A stretch of 11,804 nucleotides of DNA from JASHVB01 sp049522565. Its GTDB lineage: Bacteria; Pseudomonadota; Alphaproteobacteria; Acetobacterales; Acetobacteraceae. Within the stretch, counting starts at the first letter, position 1. Every line of letters begins with the position of its first letter. Positions 1 through 6,131 of the stretch are shown here, in pieces. Made by a program: the position numbers and the translations under genes. The stretch is taken from positions 1 to 11,804 of the forward strand of contig JBEKNT010000202.1 of NCBI GenBank assembly GCA_049522565.1. Reading direction: 5' to 3'. The notes beneath the pieces were generated by a model. That model did not search any database and was not told where the DNA came from. It saw nothing but the letters and a program-made list of their open reading frames with translations.

Positions 1-19
1 TTCCGACCGGCGGTCGGAA
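1..19. repeat. Perfect inverted repeat at window edge
   Basis: The bases TTCCGACC and GGTCGGAA pair exactly around a 3-nt centre, giving a short strong hairpin. No T-run follows on either strand, so a factor-independent terminator is not clearly shown. It could end a gene lying left of the window or be a protein-binding palindrome. The neighbouring gene is outside the window, so its role is open. Confidence 0.4.
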
Positions 20-72
20 AGGCCGCCGCGACACATGGCCCCCTTCCGTCCAACCGCTCCAAGTGAAGGGTT

Positions 73-144
73 CCAAGGGCTCCGCCCTTGGCGGGGCTCC
101 AAGGGGCAGAGCCCCTTGGTGGGGTCCAGGGGCAAAGCCCCTGG
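73..144. repeat. Three consecutive hairpins (REP-like extragenic repeat)
   Basis: Three perfect stem-loops lie in a row. Positions 73-91 have an 8-bp stem CCAAGGGC with loop TCC. Positions 99-119 have a 9-bp stem CCAAGGGGC with loop AGA. Positions 126-144 have an 8-bp stem CCAGGGGC with loop AAA. All three share the core GGGC-NNN-GCCC but differ in loop and flank, so they look like related units rather than one simple tandem repeat. They begin 11 bp beyond the stop of the minus-strand pirin gene, so they may stop transcription or protect its mRNA 3' end. From memory, elements of this type (GGGGCAAAGCCCC and variants) are scattered between genes in Acetobacteraceae and relatives. I could not check this. 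Confidence 0.75.
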
Positions 145-155
145 CCTTCCCTCGC

Positions 156-860
156 TCACCCTACCGCCGCATCCACCAGCACCAATTCGGCGGCCTCGGT
201 CGCGGTGATCGCCAGTTCCGTCTCGTCCGTGATCGCCGCGCCGTCACGCGTGCCCACCGGCACGCCATTCACCGTCACCGCGCCGCTGGCCGGCACCAGG
301 TAGATCCCTCGCCCGGGCTCCAGCGGCACACGCACGGTCTCGCCCTTGGCCAGCGTGCCCGCGCGCAATGCCGCATCGGCATACAGCGGCAGCGCGCCGC
401 TTCCCGCGTCGGCTTCCCGGCCGCTCGCCAGCACCGCCAGTCCGCCGCCGATCTTCGGGAACCGCCGCGCGCCCCAGCCCGGCGCGACGCCGTGCCGGTC
501 GGGCAGGATCCAGATCTGGAACAGCCGCGTCGGCACGCTTTCCAGATTGAACTCCGCGTGCACGATGCCGGTGCCGGCGTGCATCACCTGCACGTCGCCC
601 GCCTCGGTCCGCCCCTCGTTTCCCAGGCTGTCGCGATGGGTGATCGCGCCCTCCCGGACATAGGTGACAATCTCCATCTCGCGGTGCGGATGCGGGTCGA
701 ACCCGGTGCCCGCGGCGATCTCGTCGTCGTTCCACACGCGCAGCCGGCCGAAGCCCATGCGCGCCGGGTCGTGGTACGACGAGAAACTGAAGTGGTGCCG
801 CGTGTCCAGCCACTCGTTACGGAACGCGCCAAGCTGCGCGAACGGACGCACGTCGATCAT
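156..860 (-). CDS. Pirin family protein (YhaK-like bicupin)
   Basis: This is a 234-residue cytoplasmic bicupin of the pirin family. Family members bind one metal ion in the N-terminal cupin; some (YhaK, human pirin) show quercetin 2,3-dioxygenase activity in vitro, and their true substrates are mostly unknown. The metal-ligand set is intact: H57 and H59 in the HPHREMEI segment, and H101 and E103 in HAGTGIVHAE. The opening segment RPFAQLGAFRNEWLDTRHHF is typical of the YhaK-type subgroup. The length fits the family's roughly 230-290 residues. The ATG at 860 follows a strong ribosome site, AGGAGGAGG, 7 nt away. The gene lies 44 bp downstream of marR on the same strand, with a perfect palindrome in the gap, so repression by that MarR protein is likely. 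The family assignment is firm; the specific reaction is not known. Confidence 0.93.
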   Translation of the reverse strand: MIDVRPFAQLGAFRNEWLDTRHHFSFSSYHDPARMGFGRLRVWNDDEIAAGTGFDPHPHREMEIVTYVREGAITHRDSLGNEGRTEAGDVQVMHAGTGIVHAEFNLESVPTRLFQIWILPDRHGVAPGWGARRFPKIGGGLAVLASGREADAGSGALPLYADAALRAGTLAKGETVRVPLEPGRGIYLVPASGAVTVNGVPVGTRDGAAITDETELAITATEAAELVLVDAAVG

Positions 861-887
861 CGCCGAGCCTCCTCCTGTCGGTAAGAA

Positions 888-903
888 CGTTCGATATCGA
901 ACG
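888..903. promoter_or_regulatory. Candidate MarR operator upstream of the pirin gene
   Basis: The 16-bp sequence CGTTCGATATCGAACG is a perfect palindrome. It starts one base past the marR stop codon and ends 28 bp before the pirin start, just ahead of the pirin ribosome site. Its size and symmetry suit a MarR dimer, whose sites are usually 16-20 bp palindromes. It is AT-richer than its surroundings. I see no convincing -35/-10 pair around it, so the pirin promoter itself is not placed. Binding by the adjacent MarR protein is inferred from position. Confidence 0.6.
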
Positions 904-904
904 A

Positions 905-1393
905 TTAGCGCGGCAAATGGGGCGCCGCCCGCGCCTCCGCAAGAGGACCATCCTCCCCCGCCGCGGCCAGTCCCAGCTTGCGCAGCAACCCGCCCAGCGC
1001 TTGCAGCTCTGCGCGGGACAGTCCGCCCATCGCCGCGGCGATGTCCTGCACGTGGCGCGGGAACAGCGCCTCGATCAGCGTCCGCCCGGATGGCGTCAGC
1101 GTCACCGACACGATGCGGCGGTCACGCGGCGAGCGGGTGCGGCACACCAGCCCGCGCCCCTCCAGCTTGTCCACGATGTCGGTCATGTTGCCGGCGCTGG
1201 TCAGCACCTTGCGGCCCAGCTCGCGCTGGGTCAGCGGTCCCTTGTGCAGGATCGCCTCCAGCACGCCGAGCTGGGTCGGGGTCAGCCCGGCCGCCGCCAG
1301 GCGCGGCTCGACGCGCGCCAGCACCGCTTTGCCGGCGCGCAACAGCTTCACATACGCCCTCAGCGCCTCACCGATCTGCGCGTCGTTCACCAT
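905..1393 (-). CDS. MarR family transcriptional regulator
   Basis: This 162-residue protein is a winged-helix repressor of the MarR family, which acts as a dimer on palindromic DNA and usually releases it on binding small phenolic ligands or on oxidation. The winged-helix domain spans about residues 38-102. It includes the LTQRELGRKVLTSAGNMTDI helix-turn-helix region and the wing with the conserved DRR at 91-93 (SPRDRRIVSVTLTPSG). Helices at both ends form the dimer part. One cysteine (C84) lies near the wing and is not at the N-terminal position used by OhrR-type peroxide sensors, so ligand sensing is more likely than OhrR-like oxidation. The start ATG has only a weak ribosome site, 22 bp after the universal stress gene, so coupled expression is likely. 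The palindrome just after its stop is its probable target. Confidence 0.92.
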   Translation of the reverse strand: MVNDAQIGEALRAYVKLLRAGKAVLARVEPRLAAAGLTPTQLGVLEAILHKGPLTQRELGRKVLTSAGNMTDIVDKLEGRGLVCRTRSPRDRRIVSVTLTPSGRTLIEALFPRHVQDIAAAMGGLSRAELQALGGLLRKLGLAAAGEDGPLAEARAAPHLPR

Positions 1394-1415
1394 CTGCCGC
1401 CGCGGGCACCCGGGC

Positions 1416-2282
1416 TCAGCGGGTCATCATCACCGGCAGGTTGGAGTTCTCCAGCACATGCCGCGTGACGCCGCCGAGGATGAGTTGGCGCAGCCGCGAA
1501 TGCGAATAGGCGCCCATCGACAGCAGGTCGCAGCCGAACCGCCTGGCCGCCGCGAGCAAGCCGGCACCGACCGAGTTGCCCACCGAGTGGAACATCTCGA
1601 TGTCGGCGTGCACGTCATGCAGCGCCAGGTAGGCGGCGAGTTCCGGCGCGCCCGGGCCGCGGCGCTGGTAACCGTCGGCCGACAGGATGCGCACCGCCTC
1701 CGCGCGCTGCATCCACGGCAAGGCGGCAAGCGCCGAGGCGGCGGACTCCGCCGTGCCATTCCAGGCCAGGCAGACGCGGGTGCCGATCGCCGCCGGCGCC
1801 ACCTGCGGCGAGATCAGCACCGGCCGGCCGGAGTCGAACAAAACGGCATGCAGGGCATCGGACGAGGAGACGTCCTCCCCGGCATCCGGATGCGGCACGA
1901 CGGTCAGGTCGGCCAGGCGTGCCTGCTGGGCGACCAGGTCTTCCTCCCGGCCGGTCACCGACGCGAAGCTCGCGGTGGCGTGGTCGGCGCCGGGGTGGGC
2001 GTCGCTGATCACCACCTCGTGGCGGGTCACAAACCGATCGAACATGCCGCGCACCGCATGGGCGCGGTCGCCGCTTTCCTTTTCCGTCGCCGACATCATT
2101 TCCTCGATCATCGCGCCTGACAGGCCCTCGCCGGCCAGCGGCGCGACGTCGCGGCTGTCGACACGCACGTGCAGCGCCAGCACGTGGGCGTTCCAGTTGC
2201 GCGCGATCATCAGGGCGGTGGTCAGCGCGGCCTCGCCGGCGGCGGTGCCGGTCAAGGGCAGCAGGACTTTGCGTATCGCCAT
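1416..2282 (-). CDS. Universal stress protein, tandem UspA domains
   Basis: This 288-residue cytoplasmic protein has two UspA-type domains, about residues 4-158 and 165-286. USP proteins are small ATP- or AMP-binding stress proteins. The second domain keeps a nucleotide-binding-like stretch, MGAYSHSRLRQLILGGVT (256-273), close to the family G-x2-G-x9-G-S/T pattern, and ends with the typical LPVMM strand. The first domain lacks a clear copy of this motif and may be degenerate, as is common in tandem forms. The ATG at 2282 follows GGAGGAGG at good spacing. It is the first gene of a likely USP-marR-pirin set. A weak candidate promoter upstream on the minus strand has -10 TATATC (2351-2356) and -35 CTGGCA (2375-2380), 18 bp apart. 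The stress that induces it cannot be read from the sequence. Confidence 0.92.
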   Translation of the reverse strand: MAIRKVLLPLTGTAAGEAALTTALMIARNWNAHVLALHVRVDSRDVAPLAGEGLSGAMIEEMMSATEKESGDRAHAVRGMFDRFVTRHEVVISDAHPGADHATASFASVTGREEDLVAQQARLADLTVVPHPDAGEDVSSSDALHAVLFDSGRPVLISPQVAPAAIGTRVCLAWNGTAESAASALAALPWMQRAEAVRILSADGYQRRGPGAPELAAYLALHDVHADIEMFHSVGNSVGAGLLAAARRFGCDLLSMGAYSHSRLRQLILGGVTRHVLENSNLPVMMTR

Positions 2283-2675
2283 GGGCGAGCCTCCTCCGGG
2301 CGTTGTTCCCCGCTGTGGTGCAGATCAGGTCTGCGTTTCTAGCTCGGCACGATATAGGGGGGCAGGGCCGCCGGTGCCAGGGACCCTCCAGCCGTCGAAA
2401 TGGCGGGACCGCCGTGCGGGTCGGCGTGGCCGCACTGTGGATGGCCGGGCTGTATCCGATCGTCCGGGCAATGCCGAACCGGCAGCACATCTTCGCCGAG
2501 CATCGGCCAGCGCTTGGCGACGTGACGCCCTCCCCGTTCACCTAGCTCCACTGACGACCCACTCCGCCGCGCCGCGCGGTCGCCATAGTCCAACAAGCGA
2601 AGCCCCACACGGTTCATGTGGAGTGACGCCAGGGCACCACGGTCCATGATGCGTTCAACCAGTTGGGGAAGAGCG
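2283..2675. other. Gene-free 393-bp stretch
   Basis: This separates the stop of the GT-C gene (2676) from the start of the universal stress gene (2282); both are on the minus strand. Two short open frames cross it (2303-2545 plus and 2339-2647 minus). Neither has a recognisable domain or a good ribosome site. It should hold the 3' end of the glycan transcript and the promoter of the stress gene. Visible structures are a 5-bp-arm inverted repeat GCAGA/TCTGC at 2320-2334, a GC-rich one CCGCG/CGCGG at 2567-2579 and CCACA/TGTGG at 2605-2621. None has a T-run, so no terminator is assigned. It could also be a remnant of a lost gene, but I cannot identify one. Confidence 0.6.
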
Positions 2676-4244
2676 TCAGCGCGGTTGGTCCGGCGGCAGA
2701 TGCACCGTCGTGCCAGCGATCTTCTCGATGCGAGGGTAATAAGCCTCGATAGCTGACGTTACCGCAGGCGTAAAACGCGAAGCATCCATCGCGGTTCCGG
2801 TTTTGATGATGAAGCTGAAATCGTGCTGCTTGATCATATCAAGGAACGGCTGCTCATCCCAAACCTTCATGGTCGCCAGTTCGGCAAAGATGGCCGGCTC
2901 CCAAACCACTTCCTTGCCAGCTCGCATCAGCACGACCATGTCATCTGAGATGACGGGCTTGTCAGCGGCTTGAACTTTCCGGACCAATTCGGCCAACCCG
3001 GCACGCACGGTATCGTTGGGCAGATGAGCCGTCCTGGCTAGCAGTGCCGCTTGCAGCACGAGGAAAAGGATCACAAGGGCCGGCACTGGCTGTACGGATG
3101 GGCCGTTACTGCGACCTTGGGTCATCAGGCCATTCGCTGCAATACCGGCCAGAAGGCCGACCAGGATGCTCCACGCGAACATCCATTCGATCATGTAATT
3201 CGGTCCCGCTCCGGACTTGCCATACAAAATCAACGTGAGCGTGCACAAGCAGAAATAGGCAGTGACCAACGTCAGCAGCCGAGCGAACCGACTTACGATG
3301 ACTTGGTAACGGAGAGCGGCTACGCTCGGAGCCGCGGTTCGGAACACATACCGCCAACCGACGCACACGGAAGCAACAGCAAGGACGAAGTAGATGATGT
3401 ACGGCAAGTCCCAACGATAGAGGTTATACAGGAGACGATGCAACGAGTAGCGGTTGATATTATAAAGCAATATGTGTCGCTCGAACCCGCCATGGGTCAT
3501 CCATGTCAGAATGACGAGCGGGACGAGGCCGAGCGCTATCCCAAAGCCAGTTGCCTTCACGGCTTGCCTGGGGCGCGTCAGCAGCAGCACACTTGCGGCC
3601 AAGGGCGCCGCCACCGACGTTTGCTTGGTGAATACGGCCAGCACGAAAAGGGCAAAGCCGACGTAGGACAGAAACGGCCGCTCGATCGAGGCCAGTACGC
3701 ACCACAATCCTGCGAGATCCAGAGCAATCGCTAACATGTCAACACGCATAAGCGGCGAAAAGGTGACAAACGGGCCGCACGTCACGATGACCAGACCCGC
3801 GACCGCCGCTCCCAGTAGCGCCGCAGCAGGGCACGTGATCTCTCTGAGCCCGCTCCAGGCCATTGCGGCAAGCACTCCGCAACCTGCGAAACTTGATATG
3901 ACTGAAATTGCCCGGCCGGTGGCGAGCCAGTCAACTCCGAGATCTGAAACCGCCCGTACAGCAAGATGATAGGCCGGAGGATAGTGGAAAACAATGAAGG
4001 GGAATCTCGTAATGTCTCCATACATGCGAGGCCCGGGTATCAGCATGGCTTGCTGCCAGACGATGCCCTCACCATAGTCCAAACCGAACGGATAGCGCAC
4101 CGCGGCAATCATGAACGACGCCTGATGGATGAAGCGAAATCCAAGCACCAGGATCAAAGCCACGGCCAAAATCAGGCCCAACATCCGGCTCCACGCGGAA
4201 CACCGCGACCCGGTGGCATTCGGCTTGGCGAGATTTGTCTGCAT
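2676..4244 (-). CDS. Multi-pass membrane glycosyltransferase (GT-C/GT39-like)
   Basis: This 522-residue integral membrane protein resembles GT-C fold enzymes, which move a sugar from a polyprenyl-phosphate carrier to an acceptor on the outer face of the inner membrane. A first helix at about 21-45 is followed by a loop carrying D56-Y-G-E59, placed where GT-C enzymes keep their catalytic acidic residues. Further landmarks are FHYPPAYH (86-93), RVDM (167-170), FTKQT (205-209) and NYMIEW (349-354). About ten hydrophobic segments run to residue 405. The last roughly 110 residues are soluble (VISDDMVVLMRAGKEVVWEP) and probably periplasmic. It starts 30 bp after the methyltransferase stop, so it is the third gene of the cassette. 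The ribosome site is weak (AGGG about 11 nt upstream). GC is about 58% over 3001-3300. The GT-C class is likely; sugar and acceptor are unknown. Confidence 0.78.
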   Translation of the reverse strand: MQTNLAKPNATGSRCSAWSRMLGLILAVALILVLGFRFIHQASFMIAAVRYPFGLDYGEGIVWQQAMLIPGPRMYGDITRFPFIVFHYPPAYHLAVRAVSDLGVDWLATGRAISVISSFAGCGVLAAMAWSGLREITCPAAALLGAAVAGLVIVTCGPFVTFSPLMRVDMLAIALDLAGLWCVLASIERPFLSYVGFALFVLAVFTKQTSVAAPLAASVLLLTRPRQAVKATGFGIALGLVPLVILTWMTHGGFERHILLYNINRYSLHRLLYNLYRWDLPYIIYFVLAVASVCVGWRYVFRTAAPSVAALRYQVIVSRFARLLTLVTAYFCLCTLTLILYGKSGAGPNYMIEWMFAWSILVGLLAGIAANGLMTQGRSNGPSVQPVPALVILFLVLQAALLARTAHLPNDTVRAGLAELVRKVQAADKPVISDDMVVLMRAGKEVVWEPAIFAELATMKVWDEQPFLDMIKQHDFSFIIKTGTAMDASRFTPAVTSAIEAYYPRIEKIAGTTVHLPPDQPR

Positions 4245-4274
4245 ATGCGGCGAACCCTGCTTGTCGTTGTCCTG

Positions 4275-4919
4275 CTATCGACGCGGCCGGGCGCGCACCA
4301 GCATTTGCTTGCCCATCGGCTTGAGCGGTGATGCCAGATAGGCACGGATCAGGAGCGGGGAAACCGGAAGCCGCGATTTCACCGTCAAGGGCAGGAAACG
4401 CGGCACGACCTCCATGACCTCGTACCCGTTGACGGCCAGAAAATCCACGATACTGACGTGGGAATAGATCGTGGTGTGCGTGTAATCGTCGAAGTATTCC
4501 CGATAAGCATAGCGATAATTCGGTTGCAGAATCGTCAACATTCCATTGCGGTTCAGCTTGTCATGCAAGCCGGCCAGGACTGCCGCGAACTGCGGCTGTG
4601 ACAGATGTTCGAACAGATTGCTGGCAAACGCGAAATCCACTGAAAATGGCTCCAGGAATGTCAGATCGGTCGCCTCGCCCACTATGGCCTCCACCCCCGG
4701 TGCAAGGAAGCGGGGAAACTCCGGCCAGGAATCTATCGCGATCCGACGGCGTGCAACCACCTGGTTGATGAAGCTCCCATAGCCGCAGCCCAGGTCCAGG
4801 ACACAGGAATCGGGCGCGATCTGCTGACAGAAGTAGAACCGCCAGAGACATCGCCAAACAGCATCTCGCCTCGCATCGGGGGTGAGGCGTGCCGTGTGAT
4901 AGTCGTGGCTCAATCTCAT
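4275..4919 (-). CDS. Class I SAM-dependent methyltransferase
   Basis: This 214-residue protein has the class I methyltransferase core. Motif I is VLDLGCGYGSF at 40-50, the acidic end of the next strand is AIDSWPEF (61-68), and a post-motif segment is DFAFASNLFEHLSQPQ (95-110), followed by LNRNGMLTILQPN. These SAM-binding elements are intact. A C-terminal segment after DDYTHTTIYSH probably forms the substrate lid. The ATG at 4919 was chosen because it overlaps the stop of the upstream glycosyltransferase as ATGA and the recognisable fold starts there; an open frame extends further to 5060 but that part lies inside the glycosyltransferase gene and looks meaningless. The setting between two glycosyltransferases suggests a sugar, lipid-carrier or glycan substrate. 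O-methylation of a sugar is possible but not shown. Confidence 0.87.
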   Translation of the reverse strand: MRLSHDYHTARLTPDARRDAVWRCLWRFYFCQQIAPDSCVLDLGCGYGSFINQVVARRRIAIDSWPEFPRFLAPGVEAIVGEATDLTFLEPFSVDFAFASNLFEHLSQPQFAAVLAGLHDKLNRNGMLTILQPNYRYAYREYFDDYTHTTIYSHVSIVDFLAVNGYEVMEVVPRFLPLTVKSRLPVSPLLIRAYLASPLKPMGKQMLVRARPRR

Positions 4920-5956
4920 GCGGCCGGCCAGCCGAACAGGATTCCCAGCATCATCCGCCCCCCGACTGTCAGCGCCCGCCAATTGTCGGTGTTGCCGCCC
5001 TTGCTGGCACCGATCCGGGCGTGGAAGGTGATCGGGCACTCCACTACAAAGAATCCACAACGCAACGCCGTATCAAGAAAATAGGCATTGAACTCCAGGT
5101 TCACTGTTGGCGTGAGCTCAGGCAGCAGGCGCTCCAGCACCGGGCGGTGACATAATTTATAGGTTGTTCCCACATCGGTGATTGTGCTTCTGCCCAGATA
5201 TTTGGCTTCAAGCAGCTTCCCAACAAACAGATTTCCATAATACATGAAGGTGCTGAGCTGCGTCGAATACTCCCGTAACCGCTCTACCGTGCGGGTGCCG
5301 TTGACGATGTCGGCGTGCGACTCATATGCGAGAAACTTGTCCAGATCATACGCCCGGAAGGTACGGTCCCCCTCGCACAGCACAATGAGTCCGGTTTCAT
5401 CGAGCTTCACGGCCTCCTGGAGACACCGGTATACGCAATGTCCATAACCTTGTGCTGGCTCGTTGAAAGCAATTGCGCCCGCTTCGCGCGCGCGCTCCAG
5501 CGTTGCGTCGCTGCTGTTATTGCTGACAACGATCACTTTGGCCACTCGGAGGTGGTCTCCGAAGTCACGTACCGTCGCACCGATGCTCTGCTCGTCGTTG
5601 TAGGCGGTAAGGGCCACAGTGACACGCCCTTGCTGTACCGGATCGAACCGCACTGACGCTCCTCGGCGCTTGGCTGGAAACAAGAGGAACAGGTCCGTGA
5701 GCGCAAGCGCGATACCCGCCACGATGGGTATGCCGCTGTACCAAACGATCCACTCATTAAGCGGTAACAATGCACGATTCAGACCGAGCAGGTATCGAGG
5801 TACCACCATCACGACGCCGAACAGGTACATCGCCAGACCAAGGCAGAAACACAGGATGCCATAAGGCAGCAAGGGTATCCGCAACAGGCGGCGGAGTGCG
5901 CTACGGACTGCAAACGGCCCTGGCGCGACATCACGGCACGTCGGGCCTCGGAACAT
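4916..5956 (-). CDS. GT2 family glycosyltransferase with N-terminal membrane helices
   Basis: This 346-residue protein has two hydrophobic segments (about 33-54 and 74-93) followed by a cytoplasmic GT-A domain of family 2, related to polyprenyl-phosphate sugar synthases. The nucleotide-binding strand VTVALTAYNDEQS (112-124) and VIVVSNNSSD (141-150) are typical. The metal-binding DxD position reads E195-G-D197 (LCEGDRTF), an E-x-D variant. Further motifs are VNGTRTVERL, DVGTTYKL (261-268) and the acceptor-side VNLEF region. In dolichol-phosphate-mannose-type enzymes extra helices follow the catalytic domain; here they precede it. The ATG at 5956 was preferred over an upstream TTG (6004) because GGAGAG lies 3 nt before it. 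It heads the cassette and overlaps the methyltransferase by 4 bp. Transfer of a sugar from a nucleotide donor to a lipid carrier is likely; the sugar is unknown. Confidence 0.87.
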   Translation of the reverse strand: MFRGPTCRDVAPGPFAVRSALRRLLRIPLLPYGILCFCLGLAMYLFGVVMVVPRYLLGLNRALLPLNEWIVWYSGIPIVAGIALALTDLFLLFPAKRRGASVRFDPVQQGRVTVALTAYNDEQSIGATVRDFGDHLRVAKVIVVSNNSSDATLERAREAGAIAFNEPAQGYGHCVYRCLQEAVKLDETGLIVLCEGDRTFRAYDLDKFLAYESHADIVNGTRTVERLREYSTQLSTFMYYGNLFVGKLLEAKYLGRSTITDVGTTYKLCHRPVLERLLPELTPTVNLEFNAYFLDTALRCGFFVVECPITFHARIGASKGGNTDNWRALTVGGRMMLGILFGWPAA

Positions 5957-6055
5957 ATTCTCTCCAGAACCTGCGGTCGAAGTCAGGTTACGTAGCCGAT
6001 CCAAGTGGGCAGCGGGTGCGATGACCCGTCAAAGGGGGTTCTCGGCCGCCGGAAC

Positions 6056-6083
6056 ATTACAGGTGGTCTCGGTCACATTGCAA
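6056..6083 (-). promoter_or_regulatory. Candidate promoter of the glycan cassette
   Basis: On the minus strand TTGCAA (6083-6078) and TGTAAT (6061-6056) are separated by 16 bp, matching 4 of 6 and 5 of 6 consensus sigma-70 bases. Transcription from here would leave a leader of roughly 90 nt before the glycosyltransferase ATG at 5956. The -35 overlaps the hairpin at 6080-6109. The call rests on pattern matching only. Confidence 0.3.
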
Positions 6084-6109
6084 GCAACCGCTGTAAAGCG
6101 ATCGCTTGC
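6080..6109 (-). terminator. Stem-loop after the APH/kinase gene
   Basis: Read on the minus strand, a 13-bp RNA stem forms between GCAAGCGATCGCT and AGCGGTTGCTTGC, with loop TTAC. Eleven pairs are Watson-Crick and two are G-U. It starts 22 nt after the stop of the minus-strand phosphotransferase-kinase gene. No T-run follows, so a factor-independent terminator is only possible; it may instead stabilise the mRNA end. The two wobble pairs work on the minus-strand transcript only, which favours that strand. Confidence 0.4.
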
Positions 6110-6131
6110 GCCCCGTCGCAATATTCCGGCC

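Noticed and set aside
978..2120. 380-residue plus-strand open frame
   Set aside because: It runs antisense through marR and the universal stress gene, has no recognisable domain, and its sequence is arginine- and alanine-rich shadow.
1615..2541. 308-residue minus-strand open frame
   Set aside because: It is a shifted frame of the universal stress gene with a low-complexity Arg/Gly/Ala sequence, extended into the gene-free gap.
2303..2647. Short open frames on both strands in the gene-free gap
   Set aside because: No recognisable domain, no good ribosome site, and codon patterns unlike the neighbours. A pseudogene remnant could not be identified.
5957..6004. Upstream TTG start for the GT2 glycosyltransferase
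   Set aside because: The ATG at 5956 has GGAGAG right before it, while the TTG has no ribosome site, and the extra 16 residues show no family features.
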